From: Microcaldota archaeon
Lineage (GTDB): Archaea; Micrarchaeota; Micrarchaeia; Burarchaeales; JAKAKT01
Direction: 5' to 3'
DNA length: 25,966 nt
Assembly: GCA_026396425.1 (NCBI GenBank)
Contig: JAPLWU010000025.1
Location: 1 to 25,966, forward strand
Shown here piece after piece: positions 14,490-22,337 of the stretch. The translations under genes were made by a program, and so were the position numbers. The stretch's first letter is position 1. Each line of letters begins with the position of its first letter. A model generated the notes under the pieces. That model saw nothing but the letters and a program-made list of their open reading frames with translations. It was not told the origin of the DNA and did not search any database.

Positions 14490-14861
14490 ATGGACTCGAA
14501 AAAGCCGAGGAAGCAGAGGGTTGCCCGATACGAGGCCCCGCTTCACGTCAGGCAGGACTTGGTCGCGGTTCACCTGAGCAAGGAGCTCAGGAAAAAGCTC
14601 AACGTAAAGAGGCGGGCCCTGCCGGTCAGGAAGGGGGACAGGGTAAAAGTCATGAGGGGAAGGCACAAGGGTCGCGAGGGCAAGGTCATCGAGGTAGACC
14701 TTTCATCGCTCAAGATTTTCGTGGAGGGAATCATCCACCCGAGGTCGAGGGGAGGCGACAAGCCCGCCCCGCTCGAGCCCTCAAACCTGCTGCTGGTCGG
14801 AGGCGAGTTCGGCGCGGAAGACAGGAAGGCAATGCTTCAAAGGGGGAATAACAGGGGTTGA
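14490..14861 (+). CDS. rpl24: Large-subunit ribosomal protein uL24
   Basis: The 123-residue product starts MDSKKPRKQRVARYEAPLHVRQ. The KOW motif VRKGDRVKVMRGRHKGREGKV (split here as KGDRVKVMRGRHKGREGKV) and HPRSRGGDKPAPLEPSNLL follow. It initiates 50S assembly near the exit tunnel. ATG at 14490 is used; GTTGATTCTC just upstream serves as ribosome-binding site. Gene spacing to eS4 is 4 nt. Confidence 0.94.
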   Translation: MDSKKPRKQRVARYEAPLHVRQDLVAVHLSKELRKKLNVKRRALPVRKGDRVKVMRGRHKGREGKVIEVDLSSLKIFVEGIIHPRSRGGDKPAPLEPSNLLLVGGEFGAEDRKAMLQRGNNRG

Positions 14862-14865
14862 TTGA

Positions 14866-15579
14866 ATGGCCAGAAAAGGTGGATCTCTGCAGCAGACAAG
14901 AATCAGCGCCCATAAGACCCTAATGATAAAAAGGAAGGAATACGAGTGGACCGTGAAGCCCGGCCCCGGCCCGCACAAAGCATCTGAATCGGTGCCTGCC
15001 CTCATCATACTCAGGGACTATCTCAACCTTGTCGACAACGCCAAGGAGGCGAGGTCGGTCCTTAACGCAGGCGGGCTCATATTGAACGGCAAGAAGACAA
15101 AGCGCCTCAACGCCCTCATCGGCCTCATGGACATCCTGCAGCTGCCCGCCATCGGCAAATCCTACACCGCGGTAATCGACAACAAGGCCCGCCTCAAACT
15201 GGTCGAGATAGGGGCCGTTAGGTCCAAAACCAAGCTTTGCAGGATAGAGCGCAAGGTGACGACAAAGGGCGCGAAACTCACGCTCGGCTGCCATGACGGC
15301 AGGACGCTTGCGGGGGACAACACCTACAGGGTCGGCGACACGGTCGAGGTCGCGCTTGACGCCCCGAAAATACTTTCCGTTTTCAGATTCGGCAAGGACG
15401 CGAGGTGCCTCATAAGGAGCGGGAAGCACGCCGGCATCATAGGCAGGATAAAGGAGCTGAGGCCAGGCTCGGCGAACAGGAGGGCCGAGGCCGTGATAAC
15501 TCCGGAGTCAGGCGGGAAGGAAATCATAACCCTCCGGTCGTATCTGTTCGTCGTGCCGGATGATTACGCGATGGAGTGA
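14866..15579 (+). CDS. rps4e: Small-subunit ribosomal protein eS4
   Basis: The 237-residue product begins MARKGGSLQQTRISAHKTLM and contains the S4-like RNA-binding helices (AKEARSVLNAGGLILNGKK) and the KOW-like segment near residue 180 (LIRSGKHAGIIGRIKELRPG). The C-terminus ends near LRSYLFVVPDDYA. Found only in archaea and eukaryotes, it binds 16S rRNA. It is followed by a 130-nt A-rich spacer. Confidence 0.95.
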   Translation: MARKGGSLQQTRISAHKTLMIKRKEYEWTVKPGPGPHKASESVPALIILRDYLNLVDNAKEARSVLNAGGLILNGKKTKRLNALIGLMDILQLPAIGKSYTAVIDNKARLKLVEIGAVRSKTKLCRIERKVTTKGAKLTLGCHDGRTLAGDNTYRVGDTVEVALDAPKILSVFRFGKDARCLIRSGKHAGIIGRIKELRPGSANRRAEAVITPESGGKEIITLRSYLFVVPDDYAME

Positions 15580-15709
15580 TTTGAACGAAAATTGAACGAA
15601 AAAAATTGAAAGAAAATGCGGGCATCGCAGAAAATAATCAAAAAATAATCAAAAATAATCGAAATGCGTGATGGATTGCAGAATTTGATGAATCGAAAGG
15701 TGTGATGGA
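15580..15709. repeat. A-rich spacer with short tandem repeats between eS4 and uL5
   Basis: No gene is visible in these 130 nt. The sequence has TTGAACGAAAA-type units near 15581-15612 and three copies of AAAAATAATC around 15632-15660. The TTGAA/GCGAAA theme also appears in the uS8-uL6 spacer. The end carries GGTGTGATGGA, the ribosome-binding site of uL5. Confidence 0.55.
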
Positions 15710-16213
15710 ATGGCGCTCAGGAATATAATAATCGAAAAAGTCACGGTCAACATAGGCGTGGGCAAGGAAGGCCCCGTGCTAGAGAACGCCAAGGTTCTGC
15801 TGAACCGGCTCACTGGCCGCACGCCGGTCCCGACAGCTGCGCGCGTCAGGAACCCCATCTTCAAGATAAAGAAGGGCGACATGATAGGCGCCAAGGTCAC
15901 GCTCCGCAAATCCGCGGCGCCCGAGTTCCTCAAGAAGGCGCTTGACGCGGTCGAATCAAGGCTCAAGGAGACTTCGTTCGACAAAAGGGGCAACTTCAGC
16001 TTCGGAGTGCGCGAGTACATTGACTTCCCGGGCGTCAAATACGACCCAAAGCTCGGCATGTTCGGCTTCGACGTGTGCGTCACCCTCGCGAGGCCCGGCG
16101 GCCGCATTTCAAAAAGGCGCAGGGCGTCAGCAAAACCCGGCAAGGGGCACGCGATTCCGAGGGAAGAAAGCATCGAGTTCGTGAAGAAGACTTTCGGCGC
16201 AGAGGTTTCGTAG
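15710..16213 (+). CDS. rpl5: Large-subunit ribosomal protein uL5
   Basis: The 167-residue product MALRNIIIEKVTVNIGVGKE matches uL5; VLLNRLTGRTPVPTAARVR, GNFSFGVREYIDFPGVKYDP and GRISKRRRASAKPGKGHAIP are conserved blocks. uL5 binds 5S rRNA and the central protuberance. The start ATG is preceded by GGTGTGAT. Confidence 0.96.
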   Translation: MALRNIIIEKVTVNIGVGKEGPVLENAKVLLNRLTGRTPVPTAARVRNPIFKIKKGDMIGAKVTLRKSAAPEFLKKALDAVESRLKETSFDKRGNFSFGVREYIDFPGVKYDPKLGMFGFDVCVTLARPGGRISKRRRASAKPGKGHAIPREESIEFVKKTFGAEVS

Positions 16214-16275
16214 GTTGATGGCCGGTAAGGCAGGCGGATAACGCATATGGATGATTCGATTCGCAGGTGATGTTC

Positions 16276-16467
16276 ATGGCAGAAGCAGAAAAAAAAACCA
16301 GGGGCTCAGTGGCGGACAAGAAACTCCGCACCAAGTTCAAGGGCAAATCAAGGAGGAAGTGCAGGTTCTGCGGTTCTGCCAAGGGCCTCATCAGGAAATA
16401 TGACCTCTACATGTGCAGGCGGTGCTTCCGCGAGGTTGGTGAAGGCATAGGTTTTAGAAAATACTGA
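16276..16467 (+). CDS. rps14: Small-subunit ribosomal protein uS14 (zinc-binding)
   Basis: The 63-residue product MAEAEKKTRGSVADKKLRTK ends with the four-cysteine zinc site CRFC...CRRC and the RNA-binding CFREVGEGIGFRKY tail. It is the short archaeal-type uS14. The start is set by GGTGATGTTC four nt before the ATG. The stop is 9 nt before uS8. The 62-nt gap after uL5 holds only 7-8-codon frames that I do not call. Confidence 0.94.
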   Translation: MAEAEKKTRGSVADKKLRTKFKGKSRRKCRFCGSAKGLIRKYDLYMCRRCFREVGEGIGFRKY

Positions 16468-16476
16468 GGCGATTGC

Positions 16477-16866
16477 ATGACGAACGATCCGCTCGCTGAC
16501 GCTTTGAACACCATACGAACGCACGAGATTGTCGGCAAGGACATGTGCGACATAAGGCCTGCCTCGAAAATCATACGCGAGGTGCTGGCGATTTTCCACA
16601 AGCACAACTATGTCGGCAACTTCGAGTTCGCCGACGACGGCAGGTCCGGCTCGCTAAAGGTCGAGCTCACTGGAAGGATAAACGACTGCGGCGTGATAAA
16701 ACCGCGCTTCGCGGTCAAGCACGCCGAGTGGAGCAGGTGGGAGCAGAGGTTCATCCCCGGGAAGACTTTCGGCTTCCTAATCGTTTCGACTCCGCTCGGG
16801 CTCATGACCAACGAGGACGCGAAGAAGGAGAAAATCGGCGGCAGGCTCATCGCCTACATATACTGA
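16477..16866 (+). CDS. rps8: Small-subunit ribosomal protein uS8
   Basis: The 129-residue product MTNDPLADALNTIRTHEIVG contains VLAIFHKHNYVGNFEFADDG, RINDCGVIKPRFAVK and the C-terminal GFLIVSTPLGLMTNEDAKKEKIGGRLIAYIY, all typical of archaeal uS8. It organises the central domain of 16S rRNA. It is followed by a repeat-filled spacer rather than directly by uL6. Confidence 0.96.
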   Translation: MTNDPLADALNTIRTHEIVGKDMCDIRPASKIIREVLAIFHKHNYVGNFEFADDGRSGSLKVELTGRINDCGVIKPRFAVKHAEWSRWEQRFIPGKTFGFLIVSTPLGLMTNEDAKKEKIGGRLIAYIY

Positions 16867-16867
16867 G

Positions 16868-17049
16868 GCGGAATTGAAAAGCGAAACTGAATGAACTTGA
16901 AAAGCGAGCGAAATGGATTGAAATTGGAAAGCGAAACTGAATGGATTGAAATTGGAAACCGAAACGGAATGAACTTGAAAAGCGAGCGAAATGGATTGAA
17001 ACGTGAAACCAAATGAAATGAACTTGGAATGCGAAACCAAATGGATTGA
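16868..17049. repeat. Degenerate tandem repeats in the uS8-uL6 spacer
   Basis: About 180 nt of purine-rich repeats, with TTGAAA(A/T)(G/T)CGAAA- and ATGGATTGAA-type units of about 22-28 nt. A 35-nt segment at 16889-16923 recurs exactly at 16967-17001 (78 nt apart). The plus strand is full of TGA codons; the minus strand gives open frames with repeated peptides, which are a consequence of the repeats. The spacer is unusual in an operon whose other gaps are mostly under 60 nt. Confidence 0.8.
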
Positions 17050-17063
17050 ATTTGATATATAAA
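17050..17063 (+). promoter_or_regulatory. Internal TATA-box promoter upstream of uL6
   Basis: TTTGATATATAAATC lies just after the repeats. A start about 26 nt downstream would be near 17083, only a few nucleotides before the uL6 ATG at 17090, so a near-leaderless transcript is possible. Confidence 0.5.
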
Positions 17064-17089
17064 TCGGATGTCAAAGACGAGGGAATTGC

Positions 17090-17584
17090 ATGATAGCGCT
17101 GAAGGAAGGAGTGCAGGCAAAAATCGACGGCACCACCGTCCGCATAAAGGGGCCGCTGGGCGAAATCTCGAAAAAATTCGAATCCGTCGGCCTGAAGATA
17201 GAACTGAAGGATGGCGGCCTCTCGGTGGTTTCCCCCAGCCTGATGGTTACCAACACCGCCAAGGCCCATCTCGCCAACATGGTCCGCGGGGTCACGGAAG
17301 GATACGTTAAGAAAATGCAGGTTGTCTACGCCCATTTCCCCATATCACTCGAGGTCAAGGGCGGCAAGGTCCTGGTAAAGAACTTCCTCGGAGAAAAGAA
17401 GCCGAGGGAGGCGGTGATTCCCGACGGGGCGAAAATAGAGATAAAGGGGCAGGACGTCACTGTTTCGGGGATCGACAAGGAGAAGGTGGGGCAGGCCGCC
17501 GCAAACCTGCGGACCGCCACCAAGATATCAAAGCGCGACTCCAGGGTGTTCCAGGACGGGATATACCCGATATTGGAGGATTAA
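17090..17584 (+). CDS. rpl6: Large-subunit ribosomal protein uL6
   Basis: The 164-residue product MIALKEGVQAKIDGTTVRIK has the two uL6 repeats; GPLGEISKKF, NMVRGVTEGYVKKMQVVYAHFPISLEVKGGKVLVKNFLGE is broken here only to name parts: VTEGYVKKMQVVYAHFPI and VLVKNFLGEKKPREAVI. The C-terminus RDSRVFQDGIYPILED is typical for archaea. uL6 stabilises the factor-binding region of the large subunit. The ATG is 27-40 nt past a TATA box. Confidence 0.95.
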   Translation: MIALKEGVQAKIDGTTVRIKGPLGEISKKFESVGLKIELKDGGLSVVSPSLMVTNTAKAHLANMVRGVTEGYVKKMQVVYAHFPISLEVKGGKVLVKNFLGEKKPREAVIPDGAKIEIKGQDVTVSGIDKEKVGQAAANLRTATKISKRDSRVFQDGIYPILED

Positions 17585-17589
17585 CACTC

Positions 17590-17602
17590 CGAGCTTTAAA
17601 TA
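17590..17602 (+). promoter_or_regulatory. Internal TATA-box candidate upstream of eL32
   Basis: GAGCTTTAAATAATG just after the uL6 stop could start a transcript near 17622, ahead of the eL32 ATG at 17644. Confidence 0.35.
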
Positions 17603-17643
17603 ATGGCAAATAATATCCGATGGATGGACAAGAGGATGAGTGG

Positions 17644-17982
17644 ATGAATCCCAAACACAAGCCGAAATTCAGGCGTTCCAACTACGGCCGCACCGACATG
17701 AGGAGGGTCAAGGACAACTGGAGGGCGCCGATGGGAATCGACAACAAGAAGAGGGAAAAGCTCAAGGCTTTCGGCGGAATCCCGTCAATCGGCTACGGGG
17801 CGCCGAGGGCGACGAAATACCTGCATCCCTCCGGCCTCGAGGAGGCCTTCATAACCTCGCCGTTGCAGGTTTCGGAAAAGCTTGCCGGAAAGGCAATACG
17901 AATCGCTTCACAACTCGGCAAGAGGTCGCGCTTGCTTGTGCGCGAGAAGGCCGCAAAGCTCGGAATAAAGGTGCTCAACTAG
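17644..17982 (+). CDS. rpl32e: Large-subunit ribosomal protein eL32
   Basis: The 112-residue product MNPKHKPKFRRSNYGRTDMR contains KDNWRAPMGIDNKKREK, IGYGAPRATKYLHPSGL and the C-terminal helices, which identify eL32. The ATG at 17644 begins the conserved protein; an upstream ATG at 17620 adds eight unrelated residues and could be a start only on the longer transcript. Spacing to eL19 is 47 nt. Confidence 0.93.
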   Translation: MNPKHKPKFRRSNYGRTDMRRVKDNWRAPMGIDNKKREKLKAFGGIPSIGYGAPRATKYLHPSGLEEAFITSPLQVSEKLAGKAIRIASQLGKRSRLLVREKAAKLGIKVLN

Positions 17983-18029
17983 GAAGAAGAGGATTGTGTT
18001 CCATAAGTGATTGATAAGGTGTGTCGATT

Positions 18030-18488
18030 ATGGCAATCAAAACCGTGAAAAGGCTCGCAGCAATGATTCTCCGGCGCGGGGCCAGCGCAATCAAGATAGC
18101 CTCGGGCCAGGATAAGAAGGCCGGCGAGGCCCTCACGCGCGAGGATGTGCGCGGCCTCATCAGCTCGGGCGCCATCTACGTCGAGAGGAAAAGGGGCGTC
18201 TCGAGGGCGAAGGCGAGAATCCGCGCGAGGAAGAGGAAGCTCGGGAGGATGCGCGGCCCGGGCAAGAGGAAGGGGAAGAGATTCTCCCGCCTTCCGCAGA
18301 AGACGCAGTGGATTGCGAGAATCCGCGTGCTGAGGAGGGAGCTTGCCGCGCTCCGCGATTCCAAGAACATCGACAACAAGACGTACAGGCACATGTACGC
18401 CATGGCGAAAGGCGCGGCCTTCAGGTCAAGGGGCCAGATGCTCGCGTACCTGAAGGAGAACAATCTCATGCTAGGTTCAAAGGAGTGA
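18030..18488 (+). CDS. rpl19e: Large-subunit ribosomal protein eL19
   Basis: The 152-residue product begins MAIKTVKRLAAMILRRGASA. It contains EDVRGLISSGAIYVERKRGVS, the Arg-rich stretch RAKARIRARKRKLGRMRGPG and the C-terminal helix NIDNKTYRHMYAMAKGAAFR. eL19 bridges the subunits in archaea and eukaryotes. GGTGTGTCG upstream sets the ATG at 18030. Confidence 0.94.
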   Translation: MAIKTVKRLAAMILRRGASAIKIASGQDKKAGEALTREDVRGLISSGAIYVERKRGVSRAKARIRARKRKLGRMRGPGKRKGKRFSRLPQKTQWIARIRVLRRELAALRDSKNIDNKTYRHMYAMAKGAAFRSRGQMLAYLKENNLMLGSKE

Positions 18489-18492
18489 TAAA

Positions 18493-19038
18493 ATGCCGAA
18501 GGCCACAGGTCCAACATACAACGTTCCTTTCAGGAGGCGCAGGGAATGCCTTACCAACTACGCGAAGCGGATAGCCCTCCTGAAGTCCAAGACCACCAGG
18601 ATGGTCGTTCGGAAGTCCAACAGGCGCGTGCTAGTGCACTTCGTGGATTATTCGCCCAAAGGGGATGTCACGCGGGTATCCGCCGACTCGGCCCAGCTGG
18701 GGCAGTTCGGCTGGAAACCCTCGGCGAATCTCCCGACGGCTTACCTTGTCGGCTTTCTTGCGGGAAAAAAGGCGGGGAAGGCGGGATTGAAGAAGGCGAT
18801 TCTCGATGTTGGGCTTCAGAGGCTCCAGAAATCCTCGTTCGTGTTCGCGGCAGCCAAGGGCGCATGCGATGCGGGGGTTCAGGTTCCATTTTCGGCCGAC
18901 ATGCTCGACGAGGCAAGGCTCTCGGGCAGGCACATTTCGGAATATGCGAAGTCAAGAGGGCTGAAGGACCCGATGGAGAATTTCGAGGCCGTCAAGGCAA
19001 AGGTAAACGGTGGTGCTCATGGGGAGAAGAAGGCGTAA
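18493..19038 (+). CDS. rpl18: Large-subunit ribosomal protein uL18
   Basis: The 181-residue product MPKATGPTYNVPFRRRRECL is archaeal uL18. TNYAKRIALLKSKTTRMVVR binds 5S rRNA; AYLVGFLAGKKAGKAGLKKA and AILDVGLQRLQKSSFVFAAA are conserved. The last 20 nt overlap the start of uS5 (ATG at 19019), so the two genes are translationally linked. Confidence 0.95.
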   Translation: MPKATGPTYNVPFRRRRECLTNYAKRIALLKSKTTRMVVRKSNRRVLVHFVDYSPKGDVTRVSADSAQLGQFGWKPSANLPTAYLVGFLAGKKAGKAGLKKAILDVGLQRLQKSSFVFAAAKGACDAGVQVPFSADMLDEARLSGRHISEYAKSRGLKDPMENFEAVKAKVNGGAHGEKKA

Positions 19039-19807
19039 CAAGGGAATACCTACCGATGACGAAGTGGCGCCTGAGTGGGTGCCCAAGACCGAAATCGGCA
19101 GGAGGGTTCACAGCGGAGACGTCATCTCCATAGAGGAGATATTCGAGACGGGAAAGCCCATACTCGAGCCGCAGATAGTTGACAAGCTGCTGCCCAACCT
19201 CAGCAACGAGCTCATCGAGGTCTGCGTCACCCAGAGGATGACCGACTGCGGACGAAAGGCGCAGTTCAAGGCCATCGTCGCGGTGGGCGACGGAAGGGGC
19301 CACCTCGGCCTCGGGGTGGGGAAATCAGAGGAAACGGGCCCTGCGGCAAAGATGGCGTTCCGCAATGCGAAGAAGAACATAATCAGCGTTCCGCTCGGCT
19401 GCGGCTCGTGGGAGTGCGGCTGCGGTACGACCCACTCGGTTCCAATCAAGACGAACGGGAAAAACGGCAGCGTTTCGATAACGATCAGGCCCGCTCCACG
19501 CGGGGTGGGAATAGTCGCCAACGAGACGGTTAGGCGGATTCTGAGCCTCGCCGGAGTGAAGGACGCCTGGTGCAACTCAAGGGGAAGGACGAGGGGAATA
19601 TACAACACCTCGATGGCAGTTTACCATGCGCTCGACAACCTCAACAGGATGAAGATAAGGGGCCAGTGGTCCTCGCAGGACCCGCAGCCCGAGATGCAGC
19701 CGCCGCAGGCAGCGCAGGCTGCCCAGAAGCCGGGCCACGAGGCAATGCCGGCTGCGGATGCAGCAACACAGACTGCGGATGCAGCAACACAGACTACGGG
19801 TGCTTAA
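19019..19807 (+). CDS. rps5: Small-subunit ribosomal protein uS5
   Basis: The 262-residue product MGRRRRNKGIPTDDEVAPEW includes VTQRMTDCGRKAQFKAIVAV and GVGKSEETGPAAKMAF, then SVPLGCGSWECGCGTTHSVP (archaeal-type cysteine-rich insert) and GVGIVANETVRRILSLAGVK. It lines the mRNA entry channel and affects decoding. Start GTG at 19010 is possible; ATG at 19019 follows GGTGGTGCTC. The tail is Ala/Gln/Thr-rich with two perfect 21-nt repeats at 19754-19795. Confidence 0.95.
   Translation: MGRRRRNKGIPTDDEVAPEWVPKTEIGRRVHSGDVISIEEIFETGKPILEPQIVDKLLPNLSNELIEVCVTQRMTDCGRKAQFKAIVAVGDGRGHLGLGVGKSEETGPAAKMAFRNAKKNIISVPLGCGSWECGCGTTHSVPIKTNGKNGSVSITIRPAPRGVGIVANETVRRILSLAGVKDAWCNSRGRTRGIYNTSMAVYHALDNLNRMKIRGQWSSQDPQPEMQPPQAAQAAQKPGHEAMPAADAATQTADAATQTTGA
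19754..19795 (+). repeat. Two perfect 21-nt repeats in the uS5 tail
   Basis: The units at 19754-19774 and 19775-19795 are identical and each encode seven residues (ADAATQT). It is a recent in-frame duplication. Confidence 0.9.
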
Positions 19808-19808
19808 G

Positions 19809-20267
19809 ATGGAAAAAATTCTCGCGGTCATTCGAATCCGGGGCAACACCGGAATCAGGGGCTCAATGAAGGATACGATGAGGATGCTGCGCCTCACGCG
19901 CGTCAACCACTGCACGCTCTTCGAGGCCACTGCGCAGAACCTCGGCATGATAAAGAAGTGCAAGGACTACGTGACCTGGGGCGAGGTCGACAAGGCCACG
20001 CTCTCGAAACTCCTCGAGAAAAGGGGAAGGATTGGGCAGAGGAAATTAGATGGCAAAGACCTCGAGGAATTGAAAATTAAATCGTTCGACGAGCTCGCGG
20101 ATGCGGTGCTCTCGGGCTCGCTCCTGCTTAAAAATTCGAAAATCAAGCAGGTGTTCAGGCTCCACCCGCCGAGGAAAGGCCACAAGTCCACGAAGGAATA
20201 CTTCCCGCGCGGTTCGCTCGGCAACAGGCGGGAGAAGATAAATGAAATAATAGGAAGAATGGTGTAG
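19809..20267 (+). CDS. rpl30: Large-subunit ribosomal protein uL30
   Basis: The 152-residue product MEKILAVIRIRGNTGIRGSM is archaeal uL30; MLRLTRVNHCTLFEATAQNLG and GLRLHPP-like FRLHPPRKGHKSTKEYFPRG are diagnostic. ATG at 19809 is right after the uS5 stop; upstream ATGs belong to another frame of the uS5 tail. uL30 joins 23S rRNA domains. Confidence 0.95.
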   Translation: MEKILAVIRIRGNTGIRGSMKDTMRMLRLTRVNHCTLFEATAQNLGMIKKCKDYVTWGEVDKATLSKLLEKRGRIGQRKLDGKDLEELKIKSFDELADAVLSGSLLLKNSKIKQVFRLHPPRKGHKSTKEYFPRGSLGNRREKINEIIGRMV

Positions 20268-20312
20268 GATTTAAGGTTGGTACGCGATATTACTCACGGA
20301 CTGGTGGAATTT

Positions 20313-20750
20313 ATGGTCAGACGCCACAGGAAGAAGAACACAAGAATGCTCGGCTCCCGCTCTTGGGGCCACGGCAACATAAAGAACAGGCGAGGAAAGG
20401 GAAGCAAGGGAGGAAGTGGCCGGGGCGGCGGGCAGAAGCACAAGTTCAGCTACGTGACCGCATACGACCCGGACAGGTTCGGCAAGCACGGCTTCTTCAG
20501 GCACGGCGCGGCCGCGCCCACAAAGGTCATAAACCTCTTCCAAATCGACGCCATGGCGAAGAAGGGGATGCTCCAGAAGAGCGGCGAGGCCTACGCGTTC
20601 GATTTTGACGGCAAGGTTCTCGGCACGGGCCGCATTTCGGCGAAGGTTTCCGTTTCGGCCCTCTCGTTCTCGAAAAACGCCGAGGAAAAGATAAGGGCGG
20701 CCGGAGGGGAAGCGAAGCAGGAAGCCAGGAAAAAGTCGCCAGAAAAGTGA
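20313..20750 (+). CDS. rpl15: Large-subunit ribosomal protein uL15
   Basis: The 145-residue product MVRRHRKKNTRMLGSRSWGH begins at an ATG with GGTGGAATTT upstream, chosen over an in-frame GTG at 20277 because known uL15 begins here. GKGSKGGSGRGGGQKHKFSY and KVINLFQIDAMAKKG and RISAKVSVSALSFSKNAEEK are conserved blocks. It is a late assembly protein deep in the large subunit. The gene ends 4 nt before secY; the tail is Lys/Glu rich. Confidence 0.95.
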   Translation: MVRRHRKKNTRMLGSRSWGHGNIKNRRGKGSKGGSGRGGGQKHKFSYVTAYDPDRFGKHGFFRHGAAAPTKVINLFQIDAMAKKGMLQKSGEAYAFDFDGKVLGTGRISAKVSVSALSFSKNAEEKIRAAGGEAKQEARKKSPEK

Positions 20751-20754
20751 TGCG

Positions 20755-22224
20755 ATGAAACTCGACTTCATAAGACCGGTTATACACTTCCTTCCGGAAG
20801 TCAAGAAGCCGGCCAGACCGCCGAACCTCAATGAGAAGCTCATGTGGGTCATCGCGGGCCTCGTCATCTATTTCGTCATGTACCACATCTTCCCGATAGG
20901 CGTTATAGTGCCCAAGGGCGGGCAGACAGAATTCCTGCAGGTCATAATGGCCAGCAGGATCGGCAGCCTAATCACCGCCGGTATCGGCCCGATAGTGCTC
21001 GCCTCGATATTCCTCCAGCTGTTCATCGGCGCAAAGATAATCGACATCGACATGTCGGACCCCAACGACAGGAAGCTGTTCCAGGGGACGCAGAAGATGC
21101 TTGCGCTCATCCTGTGCTTCTTCGAGGCGGCAATCTACATAGTTTCCGGCAGCATCCAGGTCTATGGAATGGCCGGCACAGGCATGGTTCCGCTGTTCGG
21201 AAGCATCCTGCTCACGCAGATGTTCGTCACGATACAGCTCGCCTTCGGTTCAATCATGCTGCTATACCTCGACGAGGTCATCTCGAAATACGGAATCGGG
21301 TCGGGCATAAGCCTGTTCATCGCGGCCGGAGTCTCCCTCTCGGTGTTCCAGGGGCTCCTCTCGCTCATAACCGGATGGGGGCTCGCCGACCCATCGCGCT
21401 CGGTGCTCAACCAGCTCTCCGAGGGCGGCGCAGACGCCCTCTCGCGGGCCGTGCTCGCCCTCCTGCCATTCATATTCACCGTAGTCGTCTTCCTCGTGGT
21501 CACTTATGCGGAGGGGATGAAAGTCGAGATACCGCTCTCGCTCGAGCGGGCCCGCGGGTTCGGCGGCAGGTACCCGATAAAATTCCTCTACGTTTCGAAC
21601 ATCCCGGTCATACTTGCATCCGCGCTCCTCCTCAACCTTCAGCTCTGGGCCCGCATTTTCATAGGCCGGAGCCTCGAAATTCTCGGAGTGGACATCATCC
21701 CGTACATAGCGGTGGTGGGGCAGGACGGGAGGATAACCGACGGAGTGCTCTATTTCCTAAGCCCGCTCTACTACAATCCCATCAGCATCGGCTATGACGT
21801 TTATCTCTCGCTGCTCTCGGCACCCACGCCGTTCTTCAACATCCCGGAATATTTCCACATACTCACCTACACCACATTCCTCGTGGTCCTCTGCGTCGTG
21901 TTCGGTAAGTTCTGGATAGAGACGACGGGCATGGCCGCCAAGGATGTCGCGGCCCAGTTGCAGAAATCCGGCCTCCAAATTCCGGGCTTCCGCAGGGACC
22001 CGCGCGTGGTCGAGAAGATTCTCGACAAATACATACCGACAATCACGCTTCTGGGAAGCGCGTTCGTAGGCCTCCTCGCCGCTTTCGCCGACCTCACCGG
22101 CGCCCTCGGGACGGGCACGGGAATCCTGCTCACCGTCGGCATCCTCCACAAGATGTACGAGGACCTGAACACCCAGAGGATGTTCGACATGTACCCGCAA
22201 CTCAAAAACATAGTGGGAGGATAA
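20755..22224 (+). CDS. secY: Protein translocase subunit SecY (Sec61 alpha type)
   Basis: The 489-residue membrane protein begins MKLDFIRPVIHFLPEVKKPA, followed by LMWVIAGLVIYFVMYHIFPI as the first membrane helix. About ten membrane helices follow, with features such as IGSGISLFIAAGV and ARGFGGRYPIKFLYVSNIPV in conserved cytoplasmic and helix positions. It forms the channel for secreted and membrane proteins. The gene is at the end of the ribosomal cluster, as usual in archaea. Length is typical. The pilin-like product of this window would use this channel. Confidence 0.97.
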   Translation: MKLDFIRPVIHFLPEVKKPARPPNLNEKLMWVIAGLVIYFVMYHIFPIGVIVPKGGQTEFLQVIMASRIGSLITAGIGPIVLASIFLQLFIGAKIIDIDMSDPNDRKLFQGTQKMLALILCFFEAAIYIVSGSIQVYGMAGTGMVPLFGSILLTQMFVTIQLAFGSIMLLYLDEVISKYGIGSGISLFIAAGVSLSVFQGLLSLITGWGLADPSRSVLNQLSEGGADALSRAVLALLPFIFTVVVFLVVTYAEGMKVEIPLSLERARGFGGRYPIKFLYVSNIPVILASALLLNLQLWARIFIGRSLEILGVDIIPYIAVVGQDGRITDGVLYFLSPLYYNPISIGYDVYLSLLSAPTPFFNIPEYFHILTYTTFLVVLCVVFGKFWIETTGMAAKDVAAQLQKSGLQIPGFRRDPRVVEKILDKYIPTITLLGSAFVGLLAAFADLTGALGTGTGILLTVGILHKMYEDLNTQRMFDMYPQLKNIVGG

Positions 22225-22238
22225 TCAAAAATTTACGT

Positions 22239-22263
22239 GGTGATTTTGTTATGATAATCGTTC
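22239..22263 (+). repeat. 25-nt direct repeat, upstream copy of the adk ribosome-binding site and start
   Basis: It is identical to 22322-22346, which covers GGTGATTTTGTT, the ATG and the next three codons of adk, at a distance of 83 nt. Confidence 0.9.
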
Positions 22264-22337
22264 CCGAAACTTCGATAAATTTCGAAATTCTCGCGCCGGC
22301 CTCGAGGCCGAAAACAAGCGAGGTGATTTTGTTATGA
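22251..22337 (+). CDS. Micro-ORF between secY and adk with a copied adk start
   Basis: A 28-codon frame begins MIIVPETSIN and ends with TGA at 22335-22337, overlapping the adk ATG (22334) as ATGA. The 25 nt at 22239-22263 are identical to 22322-22346: the ribosome-binding site and first codons of adk. After MIIV the sequence diverges. So the leader duplicates the adk start and then runs into the true start. Function unknown; it could couple translation of secY and adk. Confidence 0.4.
   Translation: MIIVPETSINFEILAPASRPKTSEVILL

Noticed and set aside
16214..16275. Two tiny frames (7 and 8 codons) in the uL5-uS14 gap as further micro-ORFs
   Set aside because: Too short, no exact copy of the uS14 start, and no coupling overlap with uS14.
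16868..17049. Possible CRISPR array
   Set aside because: Repeats are degenerate, adjoining and without regular unique spacers, and no cas gene is near.
16777..17335. Minus-strand frames with repeated peptides of the type FQSISLAFQVHSVS
   Set aside because: The peptide repeats mirror the DNA repeats in the spacer; the frames overlap uS8 or uL6 and have no promoter.
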